DNA of 64,000 bases from Sporosarcina luteola (GCF_007991495.1 NZ_BJYL01000015.1:62001-126000); one strand, 5' to 3'. Positions 1 through 8,320 are shown, numbered from the stretch's first letter. Translations and numbers: made by a program. The notes: generated by a model not told the origin, from the sequence alone.

Positions 1-45
1 TGATTTTATAATGAATTTAATTCGTTTTAACTAATGAAATTAGTG

Positions 46-75
46 TTGACATAGTAAATAACTTGTATCTATAAT
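46..75 (+). promoter_or_regulatory. sigma-A promoter of the TOMM cluster
   Basis: A perfect -35 hexamer TTGACA (46-51) is followed after 18 bases by a perfect -10 hexamer TATAAT (70-75). It lies about 105 bases before the first gene of the modified-peptide cluster, and no other strong promoter was seen before 1038, so it probably drives the whole operon. Transcription would begin near 82. Confidence 0.7.
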
Positions 76-180
76 TATGTTATAAATATTCAGAAATCAA
101 GTTGCTTTCATTTATATTCACTCGTTTTGGTAGTTGGCTATGTATGATTAATCAAAGTAATGAGGAAAGAGGTTTTAGTA

Positions 181-1041
181 ATGCCACTAGTAGAATTACA
201 GCAAGTATCTGTGGTGAAAAAGGACAGAATCATACTGGATTTAAAAAACGTTGAAATATCGATTGAAAAAGGAGATAAAATAGGCATTATCGGAAGCAAT
301 GGATCAGGAAAGACGACGATGATTCGAGTGATTCTGAACTTAATTAATTACAAAGGCACCGTTCATCGGCATATTCAAACGAAAGACGTCGGTATACAAA
401 TGCAACACAATCAGTTCTCCGATTTAATGAAAGTTAAAGAGATCATTTCGCTCGTGTGTAATTGTTCTTTAGCAGATTCACGCATTCAAGAAGGGTTACA
501 GCGATTTAATCTACAGAAGCTTGTAGATAAAAGACTCTCTTATTTGTCTGGCGGGGAAAAACAGAGACTAACGATTTTTCTAGTAATTTTCCACAATCCC
601 GCTCTATTAATATTCGATGAGATTACATCAGGCTTAGACTTCGATAGTAGAAATTCAATTATTAAGCTCATACAATCACTCACCTCTGATAAAACACTCC
701 TAATTGTTTCCCATTACTTTGAAGAAATCGAGAAATTGGCAGATAAGCTATTAATCTTAGATGATGGGAAATTGCTAGCCTTCGATACCATCGAGAATTT
801 ATGTGAAACCCATCAATTTTTCTCGGCAATCAGCATCGATCGGGATGTGGCATTCGAGAATTCATCGCTCCGTTTTGTACAAACTGATAGCCAGAAGATT
901 TTTATGACGAAAAATCAAGAGGAAGAAGAAAAAGTCATGGAGAAATTGCGACATGACAATATTCCTTTCACTTATAAGCCGAAAGATATTAAGACGCTTT
1001 ATACGTATATACGAAAACAGACTCAGAGAGAAATCGTATGA
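181..1041 (+). CDS. ABC exporter ATPase of the SagG/LlsG type
   Basis: ATP-binding subunit of an ABC transporter, likely powering export of the modified peptide encoded at 1874. The protein has Walker A GSNGSGKTT near residue 40, an ABC signature LSGGEKQR near residue 124 and Walker B LLIFDE about 20 residues later. I chose ATG 181 over ATG 160 because an AAGAGG ribosome binding site sits 8 bases before 181 and nothing suitable precedes 160. The permease start overlaps its stop by four bases (ATGA), so the two subunits are translationally coupled. At 286 residues it is close to SagG/LlsG length. The cluster context (precursor, cyclodehydratase, dehydrogenase, protease) gives the substrate; by itself it could be any drug-type ABC ATPase. 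It may also contribute self-immunity. Confidence 0.9.
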   Translation: MPLVELQQVSVVKKDRIILDLKNVEISIEKGDKIGIIGSNGSGKTTMIRVILNLINYKGTVHRHIQTKDVGIQMQHNQFSDLMKVKEIISLVCNCSLADSRIQEGLQRFNLQKLVDKRLSYLSGGEKQRLTIFLVIFHNPALLIFDEITSGLDFDSRNSIIKLIQSLTSDKTLLIVSHYFEEIEKLADKLLILDDGKLLAFDTIENLCETHQFFSAISIDRDVAFENSSLRFVQTDSQKIFMTKNQEEEEKVMEKLRHDNIPFTYKPKDIKTLYTYIRKQTQREIV

Positions 1042-1823
1042 GATATTTACGATATATATGGATAGAGTTAAAGGTCATTTTGCTACGAATACCAATCGTA
1101 TTATTTTTCAGTATACTTTTCCCCCTTATGATGATGGTGATCGTAGTGGGTAGTACTGGAAATATTGAAATAGGAGACGGTTTTCATCTCTCTGATAAAT
1201 ATATCATGATCGCTTCTGGAATCGGGTTAATTCCGTTATGTTTGGTTTCACTTCCTGTTTCAATTACAGCTGAAAGGGAGTCGGGCGTGATGGAGAGGTA
1301 CCTTCTTTTTGGTATCAATCCGTTTGCGATTCTTGGTTCAAAAGTTGTCGTACACATGATGATCGCGATTATTCAGTTTGTCCTCGTCTGTGTGTTTGCA
1401 AAGATTGTTTTCTCGCTCACCATACCAGGAGGCTTGGCCTTGATTAGTTTCATCTTACACTACTTGCTCGCAGCCATTTTTACTTTGTCGTTAGGCGTTA
1501 TGTTGGGACTCCTCACCGAAAGAGTACAAATCGTACAAGTTGCTGGGTTAGCGCTTATGTTTTCCATACTTGCTCTAACAGGCGGATTCAACGAATATAG
1601 CACGTTACCGGAAGGTGTCCAAAATGCAATGACCTATTTTCCGGTTAAGTATTTGATGAATGATTTCATCAATATCTGGTTTACTACTGACCTTATTTTA
1701 GAAGATTTCGTTCAAATGACGCTTCTGTATTTAGTTGTCATAGGAGTAGTTATTTATATGCTTATGCGAAAAACGTTTAAATTCCATTATAGTTTTCAAT
1801 CATTAGGAAAAATAGATAAGTAA
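1038..1823 (+). CDS. ABC-2 type permease of the SagH/LlsH type
   Basis: Membrane subunit partnering the preceding ATPase. The 261-residue product has an N-terminal hydrophobic helix (about residues 10-35), a short extracytoplasmic part, then several further hydrophobic segments ending near residue 245, the usual ABC-2 layout of about six helices. It carries the ERESGVMERYL stretch typical of ABC-2 permeases after the second helix. Start ATG 1038 overlaps the ATPase stop. The streptolysin S exporter uses two permeases (SagH, SagI) and the listeriolysin S one uses a single one (LlsH); here only one permease is present, matching the listeriolysin arrangement. Export of the mature toxin to the outside is inferred from position. 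Confidence 0.88.
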   Translation: MRYLRYIWIELKVILLRIPIVLFFSILFPLMMMVIVVGSTGNIEIGDGFHLSDKYIMIASGIGLIPLCLVSLPVSITAERESGVMERYLLFGINPFAILGSKVVVHMMIAIIQFVLVCVFAKIVFSLTIPGGLALISFILHYLLAAIFTLSLGVMLGLLTERVQIVQVAGLALMFSILALTGGFNEYSTLPEGVQNAMTYFPVKYLMNDFINIWFTTDLILEDFVQMTLLYLVVIGVVIYMLMRKTFKFHYSFQSLGKIDK

Positions 1824-1873
1824 CAGAAGGAATTTAAATGAATACCCATGTCTCTTTAAAGGAGGTGAGGTAA

Positions 1874-2008
1874 GTGGATGTGAAAGTTAGCACTATTCAG
1901 TCGCATAGTTTTCTAAGCACCGAAGAGCAGACTCAAGCACTGAACTACGCTGCTGGATCTTGTAGCTGTAGCTGTTCGTGTTCTTGCTGCTGTAGCTCGT
2001 CGTCTTAA
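1874..2008 (+). CDS. streptolysin S-like TOMM precursor peptide
   Basis: Ribosomally made precursor of a thiazole/oxazole-modified microcin. GTG 1874 follows a very strong AAAGGAGGTGAG ribosome binding site. The 44-residue product has a leader of about 28 residues ending in NYAAG, the same leader end I recall for listeriolysin S, and a 16-residue core, SCSCSCSCSCCCSSSS, with 7 Cys and 9 Ser. Every core residue could be heterocyclised to thiazole or oxazole (after dehydrogenation) or the corresponding azolines. The SagB/C/D enzymes for this chemistry are encoded directly downstream and the ABC exporter directly upstream. The repetitive Cys/Ser codons explain why automatic gene finders would miss it. 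Cleavage after AAG by the CPBP protease at 5479 is inferred. Activity (cytolysin or bacteriocin) cannot be told from sequence. Confidence 0.9.
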   Translation: MDVKVSTIQSHSFLSTEEQTQALNYAAGSCSCSCSCSCCCSSSS

Positions 2009-2046
2009 TTCATCATCATGAGAAATTACTATCAAAGGGGTGTCAG

Positions 2047-2083
2047 TTCCCTTGACTCTTTGTAATGAAGAGGGTCAAGGGAA
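2047..2083 (+). promoter_or_regulatory. hairpin after the precursor gene, probable attenuator
   Basis: An inverted repeat with arms TTCCCTTGAC (2047-2056) and GTCAAGGGAA (2074-2083) forms a 10-bp perfect stem, with four further inner pairs. It lies 39 bases after the precursor stop and before the enzyme genes. No U-tract follows, so it is more likely a leaky terminator or mRNA-stabilising hairpin than a full stop. In the streptolysin S operon a terminator after sagA keeps precursor message in excess over enzymes; the same role is inferred here. Confidence 0.6.
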
Positions 2084-2112
2084 TAATTACATTGAAAAAA
2101 GAGGTGCTACCC

Positions 2113-2412
2113 ATGAATATGAAACGCATTTCAGTTTCTTTTGTGTTGGCCATTATTATTACGATAGTTGGATTTTACTTTCTCATTACTTATGGTTACC
2201 AACAGGTCGATGTACAGAAACTTGAAAAGGATAAATCGTTAACAATCCTAGGTTTGGAATATTTCAGATTTGAACCAGTTGAAGGCTCTGCGGCACGTGG
2301 TATACCAAATAACTTTAATATGGCCCTAATAGGAATGGGAATGGGAATCCTTCTGTTTTTCTTCTTAGAAATTTGGGGTAGTCGGCGAAGAGGGGGAGGT
2401 GCTAAGAGATGA
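2113..2412 (+). CDS. small LlsX-like membrane protein of the TOMM cluster
   Basis: A 99-residue protein with an N-terminal membrane helix (about residues 7-27), a soluble middle of about 40 residues, a second helix (about 68-86) and a basic C-terminus rich in Arg and Gly (GSRRRGGGAKR). I start it at ATG 2113, which has an AAAAAAGAGGTG site at the right distance; an upstream ATG at 2065 in the same frame lies inside the hairpin region. It sits exactly where llsX lies in the listeriolysin S cluster, between the exporter/precursor part and sagB, and overlaps sagB by four bases (ATGA). LlsX has no known biochemical role. Homology is by position and topology only. Immunity or a scaffold for the synthetase complex are possible. 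Confidence 0.7.
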   Translation: MNMKRISVSFVLAIIITIVGFYFLITYGYQQVDVQKLEKDKSLTILGLEYFRFEPVEGSAARGIPNNFNMALIGMGMGILLFFFLEIWGSRRRGGGAKR

Positions 2413-3275
2413 ACAAAGGATTGATGAATCTTCACAGTCTTGTTTATGAGGACAGAAACAATATCGCGAACCTCTCTAATACGAAGTTGTTCGCCAATAT
2501 CGTAAAAGGCTATGCAGATTCGAATGCATTTAACTACTTACTTGGCATGACCAATATAGGAATTAGTGATATCCGTTCTTTGAACTTTTTTAATGAAACA
2601 GGATTGGCAGATAAGATTAATGCCCAAAGAAGTATGGAAGAAGTTGAAGAGGATTCATCCATTATTGCATTACCTAAACCGAAAAACTTGAAAGGTTCAC
2701 TTAGTCAGGCCTTAAAATCACGCCAAAGTACGCGAGAGTTCAGCAGTTACAGAATGAATTTGGATGAATTATCGACACTGCTAACCTATTCAGTTGGGAT
2801 TAGTAATCGCTATTCAAAAGATGCGGAGGGGAATCGTTCCTATCGTCGCTATCATGGATCTGGGGGAGGAATCTATCCAATCTCAGTATATTGTGTTGTG
2901 AATGCAATTGAAGGCTTACGGAATGGTATCTATTTATATCGACCGTATACACATGCACTTAAAAAGATCACTTATACTGGCAGTCTTGAGGAACTCTATC
3001 AGAATGCCCCCATTGATACACAGAATGCCAATATGAGTTTGCTATTTTCGTACGAGCTTAATAGGAATTATTTAAAGTACGGAGAACTTGGTATGTTGTT
3101 GGCTTTTCTAGAAACAGGCATGATGGCGCAAAATATTCATCTTGTTACAAAAAGTGTGGGTTATAGCTCTTGTGATGTAGCAGGGTTTGATAAGAAATAC
3201 GCGGAAAAATCAATCGGTTTAGATGGTGTGAATTCACATATCATCTATTCCATTATGGTTGGAAAGGAGCAGTAA
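2409..3275 (+). CDS. sagB: SagB-type azoline dehydrogenase
   Basis: FMN-dependent nitroreductase-fold enzyme that oxidises azolines to azoles in TOMM peptides. The 288-residue protein has the N-terminal helical part of SagB proteins, the SRQSTREFSS stretch (about residues 98-107) that contacts FMN, and the LKYGELG segment (about residue 218), whose Lys-Tyr pair matches the catalytic pair known from McbC-type dehydrogenases. It overlaps the upstream membrane gene by four bases and is followed by sagC after two bases, so the operon is tightly packed. Family assignment is firm. The exact set of residues oxidised in the precursor is unknown. Confidence 0.92.
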   Translation: MNKGLMNLHSLVYEDRNNIANLSNTKLFANIVKGYADSNAFNYLLGMTNIGISDIRSLNFFNETGLADKINAQRSMEEVEEDSSIIALPKPKNLKGSLSQALKSRQSTREFSSYRMNLDELSTLLTYSVGISNRYSKDAEGNRSYRRYHGSGGGIYPISVYCVVNAIEGLRNGIYLYRPYTHALKKITYTGSLEELYQNAPIDTQNANMSLLFSYELNRNYLKYGELGMLLAFLETGMMAQNIHLVTKSVGYSSCDVAGFDKKYAEKSIGLDGVNSHIIYSIMVGKEQ

Positions 3276-3277
3276 AC

Positions 3278-4225
3278 ATGACAAGCATCCAAATTGAAGT
3301 ACGAACAGGAGTTACGTATAAGAAAACGAAGGGCATTCAGATAACGAAAAATGGTACGGAGATTATTTTGAGAAAAGGTGCTCTCCATCAGACAGAGTTG
3401 GTAATCGATAAAGAGAGCAGTTCTCCAACATTTATTGAACTTCTTGAAGCGATATTGGATGGTGAGGAAGTGACGATTGAATCCAATCATATCCATCAAA
3501 ATGATTTTAAAACGTTATACAATTATGGAATAATACGTAACAAGATTAACTCAGGCACAACACTTGTGATGGTTGAAGACCAGCAGGTGTTTGACATGGT
3601 CAAACAAAGCGTCCCAGGCAGTAACGTTTTCAAAAGATCAGAAATCATTTCAGACGTTGATATGGATTTACTCAGCTCTGGTACTAACTTTTTGAAGGTA
3701 GACGCTTTTATGGAAAAGGCCCGAGAAGTCTTTTCGTCGTATTCATCAGTGTATTATATAGCTACTCTTAATGAACGACGTAATGTACAAACCGTAAATA
3801 AGCTGTTGGTTACTTTAGATCAGAGCTTTTTTATGGCACTGTTTGATAATGAAAACTTTTTGTTGTTCGGTGTAGAACCCAAACTGACTGGCTGTTACGA
3901 ATGCCTAGAAAAGAAAATTTTGTCTCGTCTTCAATATCAAGAAGAAACCCATTTTGTATATGATGATTTTGAAGTGACTAGTGCAGAATTGCTAGTTGGT
4001 TTAGGGTTGATGATGAAAAATATCGAGCAAACAGAAGTGAATGGAATGTCTATGCTAACGGGAGCTGTCCTCTATTATTATTTCCCAAACTTTGAGTATT
4101 CCTTTGACTTTAATCGAAGAACAATACTATGCAATACGTGCGCTGGTATTCACCAAGTAGATTTTGATGAACAGAATGTAGCATCAGTCAATATAACAAA
4201 GGAGTTACTTGCAAATGAAAATTAA
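3278..4225 (+). CDS. sagC: SagC-type TOMM cyclodehydratase partner protein
   Basis: E1-like partner (ocin-ThiF/SagC type) that binds the precursor leader and delivers it to the YcaO enzyme. The 315-residue protein carries two Cys pairs that fit the structural zinc site of the family: GCYECLEKK near residue 207 and CNTCAG near residue 289. The N-terminal part should fold as the leader-binding winged helix domain (RiPP recognition element), which I infer from the family and not from a motif. It lies between sagB and sagD and overlaps sagD slightly. In listeriolysin clusters this gene is called llsY. Sequence similarity among SagC proteins is low, so context carries much of the call. Confidence 0.88.
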   Translation: MTSIQIEVRTGVTYKKTKGIQITKNGTEIILRKGALHQTELVIDKESSSPTFIELLEAILDGEEVTIESNHIHQNDFKTLYNYGIIRNKINSGTTLVMVEDQQVFDMVKQSVPGSNVFKRSEIISDVDMDLLSSGTNFLKVDAFMEKAREVFSSYSSVYYIATLNERRNVQTVNKLLVTLDQSFFMALFDNENFLLFGVEPKLTGCYECLEKKILSRLQYQEETHFVYDDFEVTSAELLVGLGLMMKNIEQTEVNGMSMLTGAVLYYYFPNFEYSFDFNRRTILCNTCAGIHQVDFDEQNVASVNITKELLANEN

Positions 4226-5504
4226 ATTGACTGATAAGAATATTGATGATCGTATGCGCCATTTCGATGGGAAAATTGCTGGACTGTGGAAATCTCCTGA
4301 TAAGTTTTACCGACTACGGTCCTTTCCTTTGCCGGATTTTCATTTTATTACTTCTAATTATCCAAGCTTCGAAAAGTTTGTATATAATCAAGATATCCAT
4401 TTTACCTATCACTTAAGCGGTTATGGCAAGTTATATAATGAGACAAGAATGTCGTTTTTAGGGGAATCAGCCGAAAGGTTTGCTTATGCTTCGCAATTTA
4501 GAGGGCTTCAGCATTTAGTAGTAAAAAGAGACTATGAAACGCTTAAAAAAGAGGTGGATGCTGGGGATCACATATGTCCACTTGAATATGTGAACTTACT
4601 ATATGACGATCAAGATTGTCGTTGTATTCAGCCGACGGATGAACTATCATGGGTGAAAATGAATGCACTAAATGAGCCAGGCAAGTTTGTTTATATCCCA
4701 TTGCAATTGATGGTATCAGGAACTCACTTTTTAAAGAAAGATGAAAAGATTGCTGCTCCGAATGCAGTGTCGACAGGAACTGCCTCTCATGAGACATTTG
4801 AACAAAGCCTTGAAGCTGCAATCATTGAAATTTTTCAATTGGATTCATACAATTTATATTGGTTTGGGGGATTGCGGTGTGAAGATATTACAGATACCTG
4901 GAGAGGATTAATCGATAAGATACTTGGCGATTCATCTTTTTATGAGTATTTTGATGTCAATATCATTGATATAACATTGGACAAGCCTATACCTATTGTA
5001 ATGTGTGAAATAACATCTACTCTTCCCTATATGCCTAAATATACAGTTGGTATTCAAGGGTCCTATTCGCTAGAACGTGCAGTATATCGAGCATTGATGG
5101 AAACGCTTGCTATCGTAGAATATAATATGAATGCGAGTTGGACGCATACAAACACATTCCATTCGGTTTTGAATCAAAAAGTTTTTGACAACCTTGATGA
5201 CAATGTTCTTTTTTATGCTAGAAAGGGAAAACCAGAAGTTCTAAACTTCCGAGAAAGTCCGATACCAACTAGCAGAAAGAGCGAAAATCTTAATGACTTA
5301 TTAAAAAGTGTTCCAACCTTCAGTAAATATGCGGCGTTTTTAAACATCACCCCTTCTGATTTCATAGGATCTCAGCAAGTGATTACCCGAGTTGTCATAC
5401 CAGAATTACTTCCTTTGTGTACACCGAGTTTTCCACAAAGATATCATCCAAGATACAAGGGTATCGGAGGCATTTTAAATGATCTGGTCCATCCTCTTCC
5501 ATAG
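4215..5504 (+). CDS. sagD: SagD-type YcaO cyclodehydratase
   Basis: ATP-dependent YcaO-domain enzyme that cyclises Cys and Ser of the precursor to azolines, acting with SagC. The 429-residue protein shows YcaO hallmarks: a GTASHETFEQSLEAAIIE stretch (about residues 190-206) with the Glu residues of the ATP/Mg site, a RAVYRALMETLA helix near residue 294, and a Pro-rich C-terminus ending in HPLP, the type of tail needed for catalysis in YcaO enzymes. ATG 4215 has an AAAGGAG site 10 bases upstream; a TTG at 4209 is the alternative. It overlaps sagC and the protease gene, showing coupling through the whole operon. Confidence 0.92.
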   Translation: MKIKLTDKNIDDRMRHFDGKIAGLWKSPDKFYRLRSFPLPDFHFITSNYPSFEKFVYNQDIHFTYHLSGYGKLYNETRMSFLGESAERFAYASQFRGLQHLVVKRDYETLKKEVDAGDHICPLEYVNLLYDDQDCRCIQPTDELSWVKMNALNEPGKFVYIPLQLMVSGTHFLKKDEKIAAPNAVSTGTASHETFEQSLEAAIIEIFQLDSYNLYWFGGLRCEDITDTWRGLIDKILGDSSFYEYFDVNIIDITLDKPIPIVMCEITSTLPYMPKYTVGIQGSYSLERAVYRALMETLAIVEYNMNASWTHTNTFHSVLNQKVFDNLDDNVLFYARKGKPEVLNFRESPIPTSRKSENLNDLLKSVPTFSKYAAFLNITPSDFIGSQQVITRVVIPELLPLCTPSFPQRYHPRYKGIGGILNDLVHPLP

Positions 5505-6066
5505 AATTGTTACCATACTCATCTTTTTTCCAGGCATTTTTTATTTACTCTTTGATAAAACAAATATCGCACGAAAAGGGACAACCGACAAATTTGTCTA
5601 TGCGTTACTAAGTTCTATTTTTCTTAGCTTTGTATTTGTCAGGGATATGAATATTCTTCTATTGTTAGGTTTGTGTATCTTTATCCCTTCAGTTCAGACC
5701 ATACTTGAACTGAACAGCGCGAAGAACTTTTTTAAAGCCTGTAAAGAGAAAAAGTTCCTTTTGCAAACACTTATCCTCATTCCAATATTAGAAGAATATA
5801 TTTTTCGTTTTGTTATGTATGAGTTGCTTGCAGCTCACGAAATTCCACCCCTATTTTATATAATCTTTTCGTCTTTAGCATTCACATTTATTCATTACTT
5901 TCAGCTTAAAGCAAAAAGTTATTACAAATTAGTGTTAGGGATTATGTTGGCAATCGTCTATGTATATACAACTAATTTATTTGTTGTTATTCTTATGCAT
6001 GTCCTATTTAATGTACTCGTTTATTTGTTTAAATACACCAATCATTACAGAGGCTTTCAGACGTAA
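5479..6066 (+). CDS. CPBP (CAAX-type) membrane protease, SagE/LlsP-like
   Basis: Intramembrane glutamyl protease of the CPBP/Abi family, 195 residues with about six hydrophobic segments. Three family motifs are visible: EEYIFR near residue 103 (EExxxR), FTFIHYF near residue 134 (FxxxH) and HVLFN near residue 174 (HxxxN). In streptolysin S and listeriolysin S clusters the equivalent protein (SagE, LlsP) is thought to remove the leader or give immunity. A GGAGG site precedes ATG 5479, which lies inside the end of sagD in another frame. This is the last gene of the cluster. Whether it processes the peptide or protects the producer is not decidable here. Confidence 0.88.
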   Translation: MIWSILFHRIVTILIFFPGIFYLLFDKTNIARKGTTDKFVYALLSSIFLSFVFVRDMNILLLLGLCIFIPSVQTILELNSAKNFFKACKEKKFLLQTLILIPILEEYIFRFVMYELLAAHEIPPLFYIIFSSLAFTFIHYFQLKAKSYYKLVLGIMLAIVYVYTTNLFVVILMHVLFNVLVYLFKYTNHYRGFQT

Positions 6067-6335
6067 ACGATAGTCAAAAAAATGCAGCTGAATCTGTTCC
6101 GCGAATAATTCATTGGAAATCGGTGCTGCCCATTGCGCAAATGCAGTTTTTTCAGTAATCTTATCTATGTATATGTCCTTTATTTTGGGTTTAGATGAAT
6201 TACTGCCTCCACCCCATTCTAAAGGACTTTTTTGTGGGGAAGAATAGTTAAAGAGTATTCAAAATACATCATTTCGGCTCATTATTTTGATGTATATGGC
6301 AATGAACAACAAGTGATGTAGGGGGAGAAACGGAG
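6067..6335. other. intergenic after the TOMM cluster, possible minus-strand gene remnant
   Basis: No clear terminator follows the protease gene. On the minus strand an 84-codon frame stays open from 6258 to 6004, running into the end of the protease gene. It has no start codon and no ribosome binding site, but its composition (for example WAAPISNELFAEQ) looks protein-like. It may be the tail of a lost gene. I do not recognise it. Confidence 0.25.
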
Positions 6336-7388
6336 ATGGGCAGGAAGAGAAAAACCTTACCGAAAAATTTTGATGAACTAATTGAGGCGGGTGACATAAC
6401 AGCATTAAAAGAGGTATTTGCCCGATGCGAATTGGATGCCCGATTTGGATACAGTAAATCAACAGCTTTGAGCTTCAATATACCAAATGAATTGTTTCGG
6501 TGGCTCGTTGAACAGGGGGCTGACATTAACGCGGGGGACAATTACGGAAGAACGGCTTTACATAAACATGCGAGCAGTTGGTGGGGGAATTGCGAGTTGC
6601 TGCTTGAGTTAGGTGCAGAAATAGAAGCGCTCGATTATCAAAACGAGACACCTTTATTTGCCGCTGCAGGTTCTTTTAAGTCCAATGCAGTGCAAACATT
6701 GGTTGCTAATGCTGCTAATCTTAGCGCGGAAAATAAGATGAAACAGACGCCGTTAGAAAAAGCGTTGGCTATGTGTAGAAATATAGATATTGTTCATATG
6801 GCGGAAGTAGCCGATATTTTGCTAAATGCTGGAGCAACTGTAACGCAAAAAATGAAAGACTCGGTTAAGCGGATCGGGGATGTTTTTGAATTTCATAGAG
6901 AAGGATTTAATAAGGAATATTTGATCGAAACGGATGAGGCACTGTACCGTCTATATGAATTATTTGATGTTCCCCCGGTAGGGAAAAGGAAGACGCACGA
7001 TGGAACATCTCCAATAACAGTTTCGACAAAGGGATGGCAGGCGCAGCATCATGAACTGTGGAATTACCTAATTCCTTCACAAGGACATGCGAACACCGTG
7101 CAAGGTGAGGTGATCCGTATTACCGGAAAAGTGTCCTATGAAGTTTTAGATAATGGTGGCATCAACTGGGATAATGAATTTCGACAGATGCTTAAGTGTT
7201 TGAACCATTACTTTAGCCTAGGTACGCCATTACATCCCACTGAACTTCAGGAAGCAGCAACATTAGTAAAAGAACTTCACAACGGCCATGGTAGTGATGA
7301 ACCTGCGCGACTGTGCGAAATGGCAGTGCAATGGGTACTAAAAAATCCGAAACCAATTACGATGGAACGGCCCGATTATAAGCGATAA
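6336..7388 (+). CDS. ankyrin repeat protein, possible immunity type
   Basis: A 350-residue protein with about three ankyrin repeats between residues 20 and 160 (for example NYGRTALHKHAS and YQNETPLFAAAGS, with the usual TALH/TPLF cores and LLELGAEIEALD turns). The C-terminal 190 residues are predicted soluble and show no motif I recognise. There is no signal peptide, so it acts in the cytoplasm by binding other proteins. A GGGGGA site lies about 10 bases before ATG 6336. Ankyrin proteins next to SUKH and Sufu genes, as here, are a known arrangement in loci for immunity against polymorphic toxins; the role in this strain is inference. Confidence 0.8.
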   Translation: MGRKRKTLPKNFDELIEAGDITALKEVFARCELDARFGYSKSTALSFNIPNELFRWLVEQGADINAGDNYGRTALHKHASSWWGNCELLLELGAEIEALDYQNETPLFAAAGSFKSNAVQTLVANAANLSAENKMKQTPLEKALAMCRNIDIVHMAEVADILLNAGATVTQKMKDSVKRIGDVFEFHREGFNKEYLIETDEALYRLYELFDVPPVGKRKTHDGTSPITVSTKGWQAQHHELWNYLIPSQGHANTVQGEVIRITGKVSYEVLDNGGINWDNEFRQMLKCLNHYFSLGTPLHPTELQEAATLVKELHNGHGSDEPARLCEMAVQWVLKNPKPITMERPDYKR

Positions 7389-7469
7389 ACAGAGTTTACC
7401 ATCTGTGAAAAAAGCATAAGGATGAACACACAATCGAACGTAAAAAAGATCAACTTTGTGGGACGATCT

Positions 7470-7676
7470 TCAGAGCGTTCGTGTTATACATATTTTTCGG
7501 TACATTGCTACGATCTTTTGGTTTTCCATTTTCCATTCCTTGCTTCGCTTGGGAAGCTTGAATTGTTTTTCCATTTCGGTCATTAGACCTGCTAACAGTA
7601 TATCCTTTTGCGGTTGGTCGAAAAAGATGATTCGTTCATATTCTTTTTGATAATCTGCTAGTGACTTGCCTGTCAT
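7470..7676 (-). CDS. small hypothetical protein
   Basis: A 68-residue, charged, probably helical protein (MTGKSLADYQKEYER at the start, KLPKRSKEWKMENQK in the middle). ATG at 7676 is preceded by an AGGTAGGTG-like site at a usable distance. It stands alone between the ankyrin gene and the acetyltransferase gene, facing the ankyrin gene. I recognise no domain. An overlapping plus-strand frame (7456-7650) is Phe/Ser-rich and looks like its shadow. Moderately likely to be real. Confidence 0.5.
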   Translation of the reverse strand: MTGKSLADYQKEYERIIFFDQPQKDILLAGLMTEMEKQFKLPKRSKEWKMENQKIVAMYRKICITRTL

Positions 7677-7767
7677 TGTATTGCACCTACCTTTTGACCT
7701 TTTGCACTATCATCTATAACCAGGATAATAAATGTGGATTTTTCAACATTCCAAAGGAGAATTTAAC

Positions 7768-8265
7768 ATGATAATACGAGAAATTCAACCAACAGATAAT
7801 GAAGCGATCAAAAAAGTCATTCAACGTTCTTTAGAAAAATTAGGTTTGAATGTACCCGGGACAGCTTACTTTGATCCTCAGCTAAGCGATTTATACAGTT
7901 ACTACGCCAACTTAAAACACGCAAAATATTGGATTGTAGAAATGGAGAATACAGTGGTTGGTGGAATTGGTATTGCCCCTTTCGACAAAGAACATACGAT
8001 TTGTGAACTTCAAAAATTGTATTTGGATGAAACTGCGAAAGGTCTAGGGCTAGGCAAAAAATTAGTGGAAATAGCCTTGTCGTTCGCGGAAGAGCATTAT
8101 GAGCAATGCTATTTAGAAACGATGCATGAATTGAAAACAGCGTGTATTCTATATGAAAAACATGGATTTGAATTATTAAATAGTCCCTTATCAGGTTCTG
8201 AGCATTCCACAATGGACGCTTGGTATATTAAAGAGACTAAAGGTAAGAGGCTGACTAAAAAATGA
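7768..8265 (+). CDS. GNAT family N-acetyltransferase
   Basis: Acetyl-CoA-dependent N-acetyltransferase of 165 residues. It starts with the common MIIREIQPTDNEAI opening of GNAT proteins. The acetyl-CoA binding segment is visible as LYLDETAKGLGLGKKL (about residues 91-106), which contains the Q/RxxGxG/A-like loop, and the C-terminal ACILYEKHGFELL strand-turn is typical. ATG 7768 is preceded by AAAGGAGA at good spacing; an upstream in-frame ATG at 7732 has none. Substrate unknown. It is a single-gene unit followed by a hairpin at 8321. Confidence 0.85.
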   Translation: MIIREIQPTDNEAIKKVIQRSLEKLGLNVPGTAYFDPQLSDLYSYYANLKHAKYWIVEMENTVVGGIGIAPFDKEHTICELQKLYLDETAKGLGLGKKLVEIALSFAEEHYEQCYLETMHELKTACILYEKHGFELLNSPLSGSEHSTMDAWYIKETKGKRLTKK

Positions 8266-8320
8266 TGGATTATAAGGGTCCATAGTATAGGATCTGCTAA
8301 CCTACGCTAACAAGAATGAA

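Noticed and set aside
2196..2435. Open minus-strand frame of 79 codons over the LlsX-like gene
   Set aside because: Pro/Arg/Ile-rich shadow of the Gly-rich plus-strand gene, with no ribosome binding site.
5479..6066. CPBP protease read as an unrelated abortive infection (Abi) gene
   Set aside because: It overlaps sagD and sits in the SagE/LlsP position, so it belongs to the TOMM operon.
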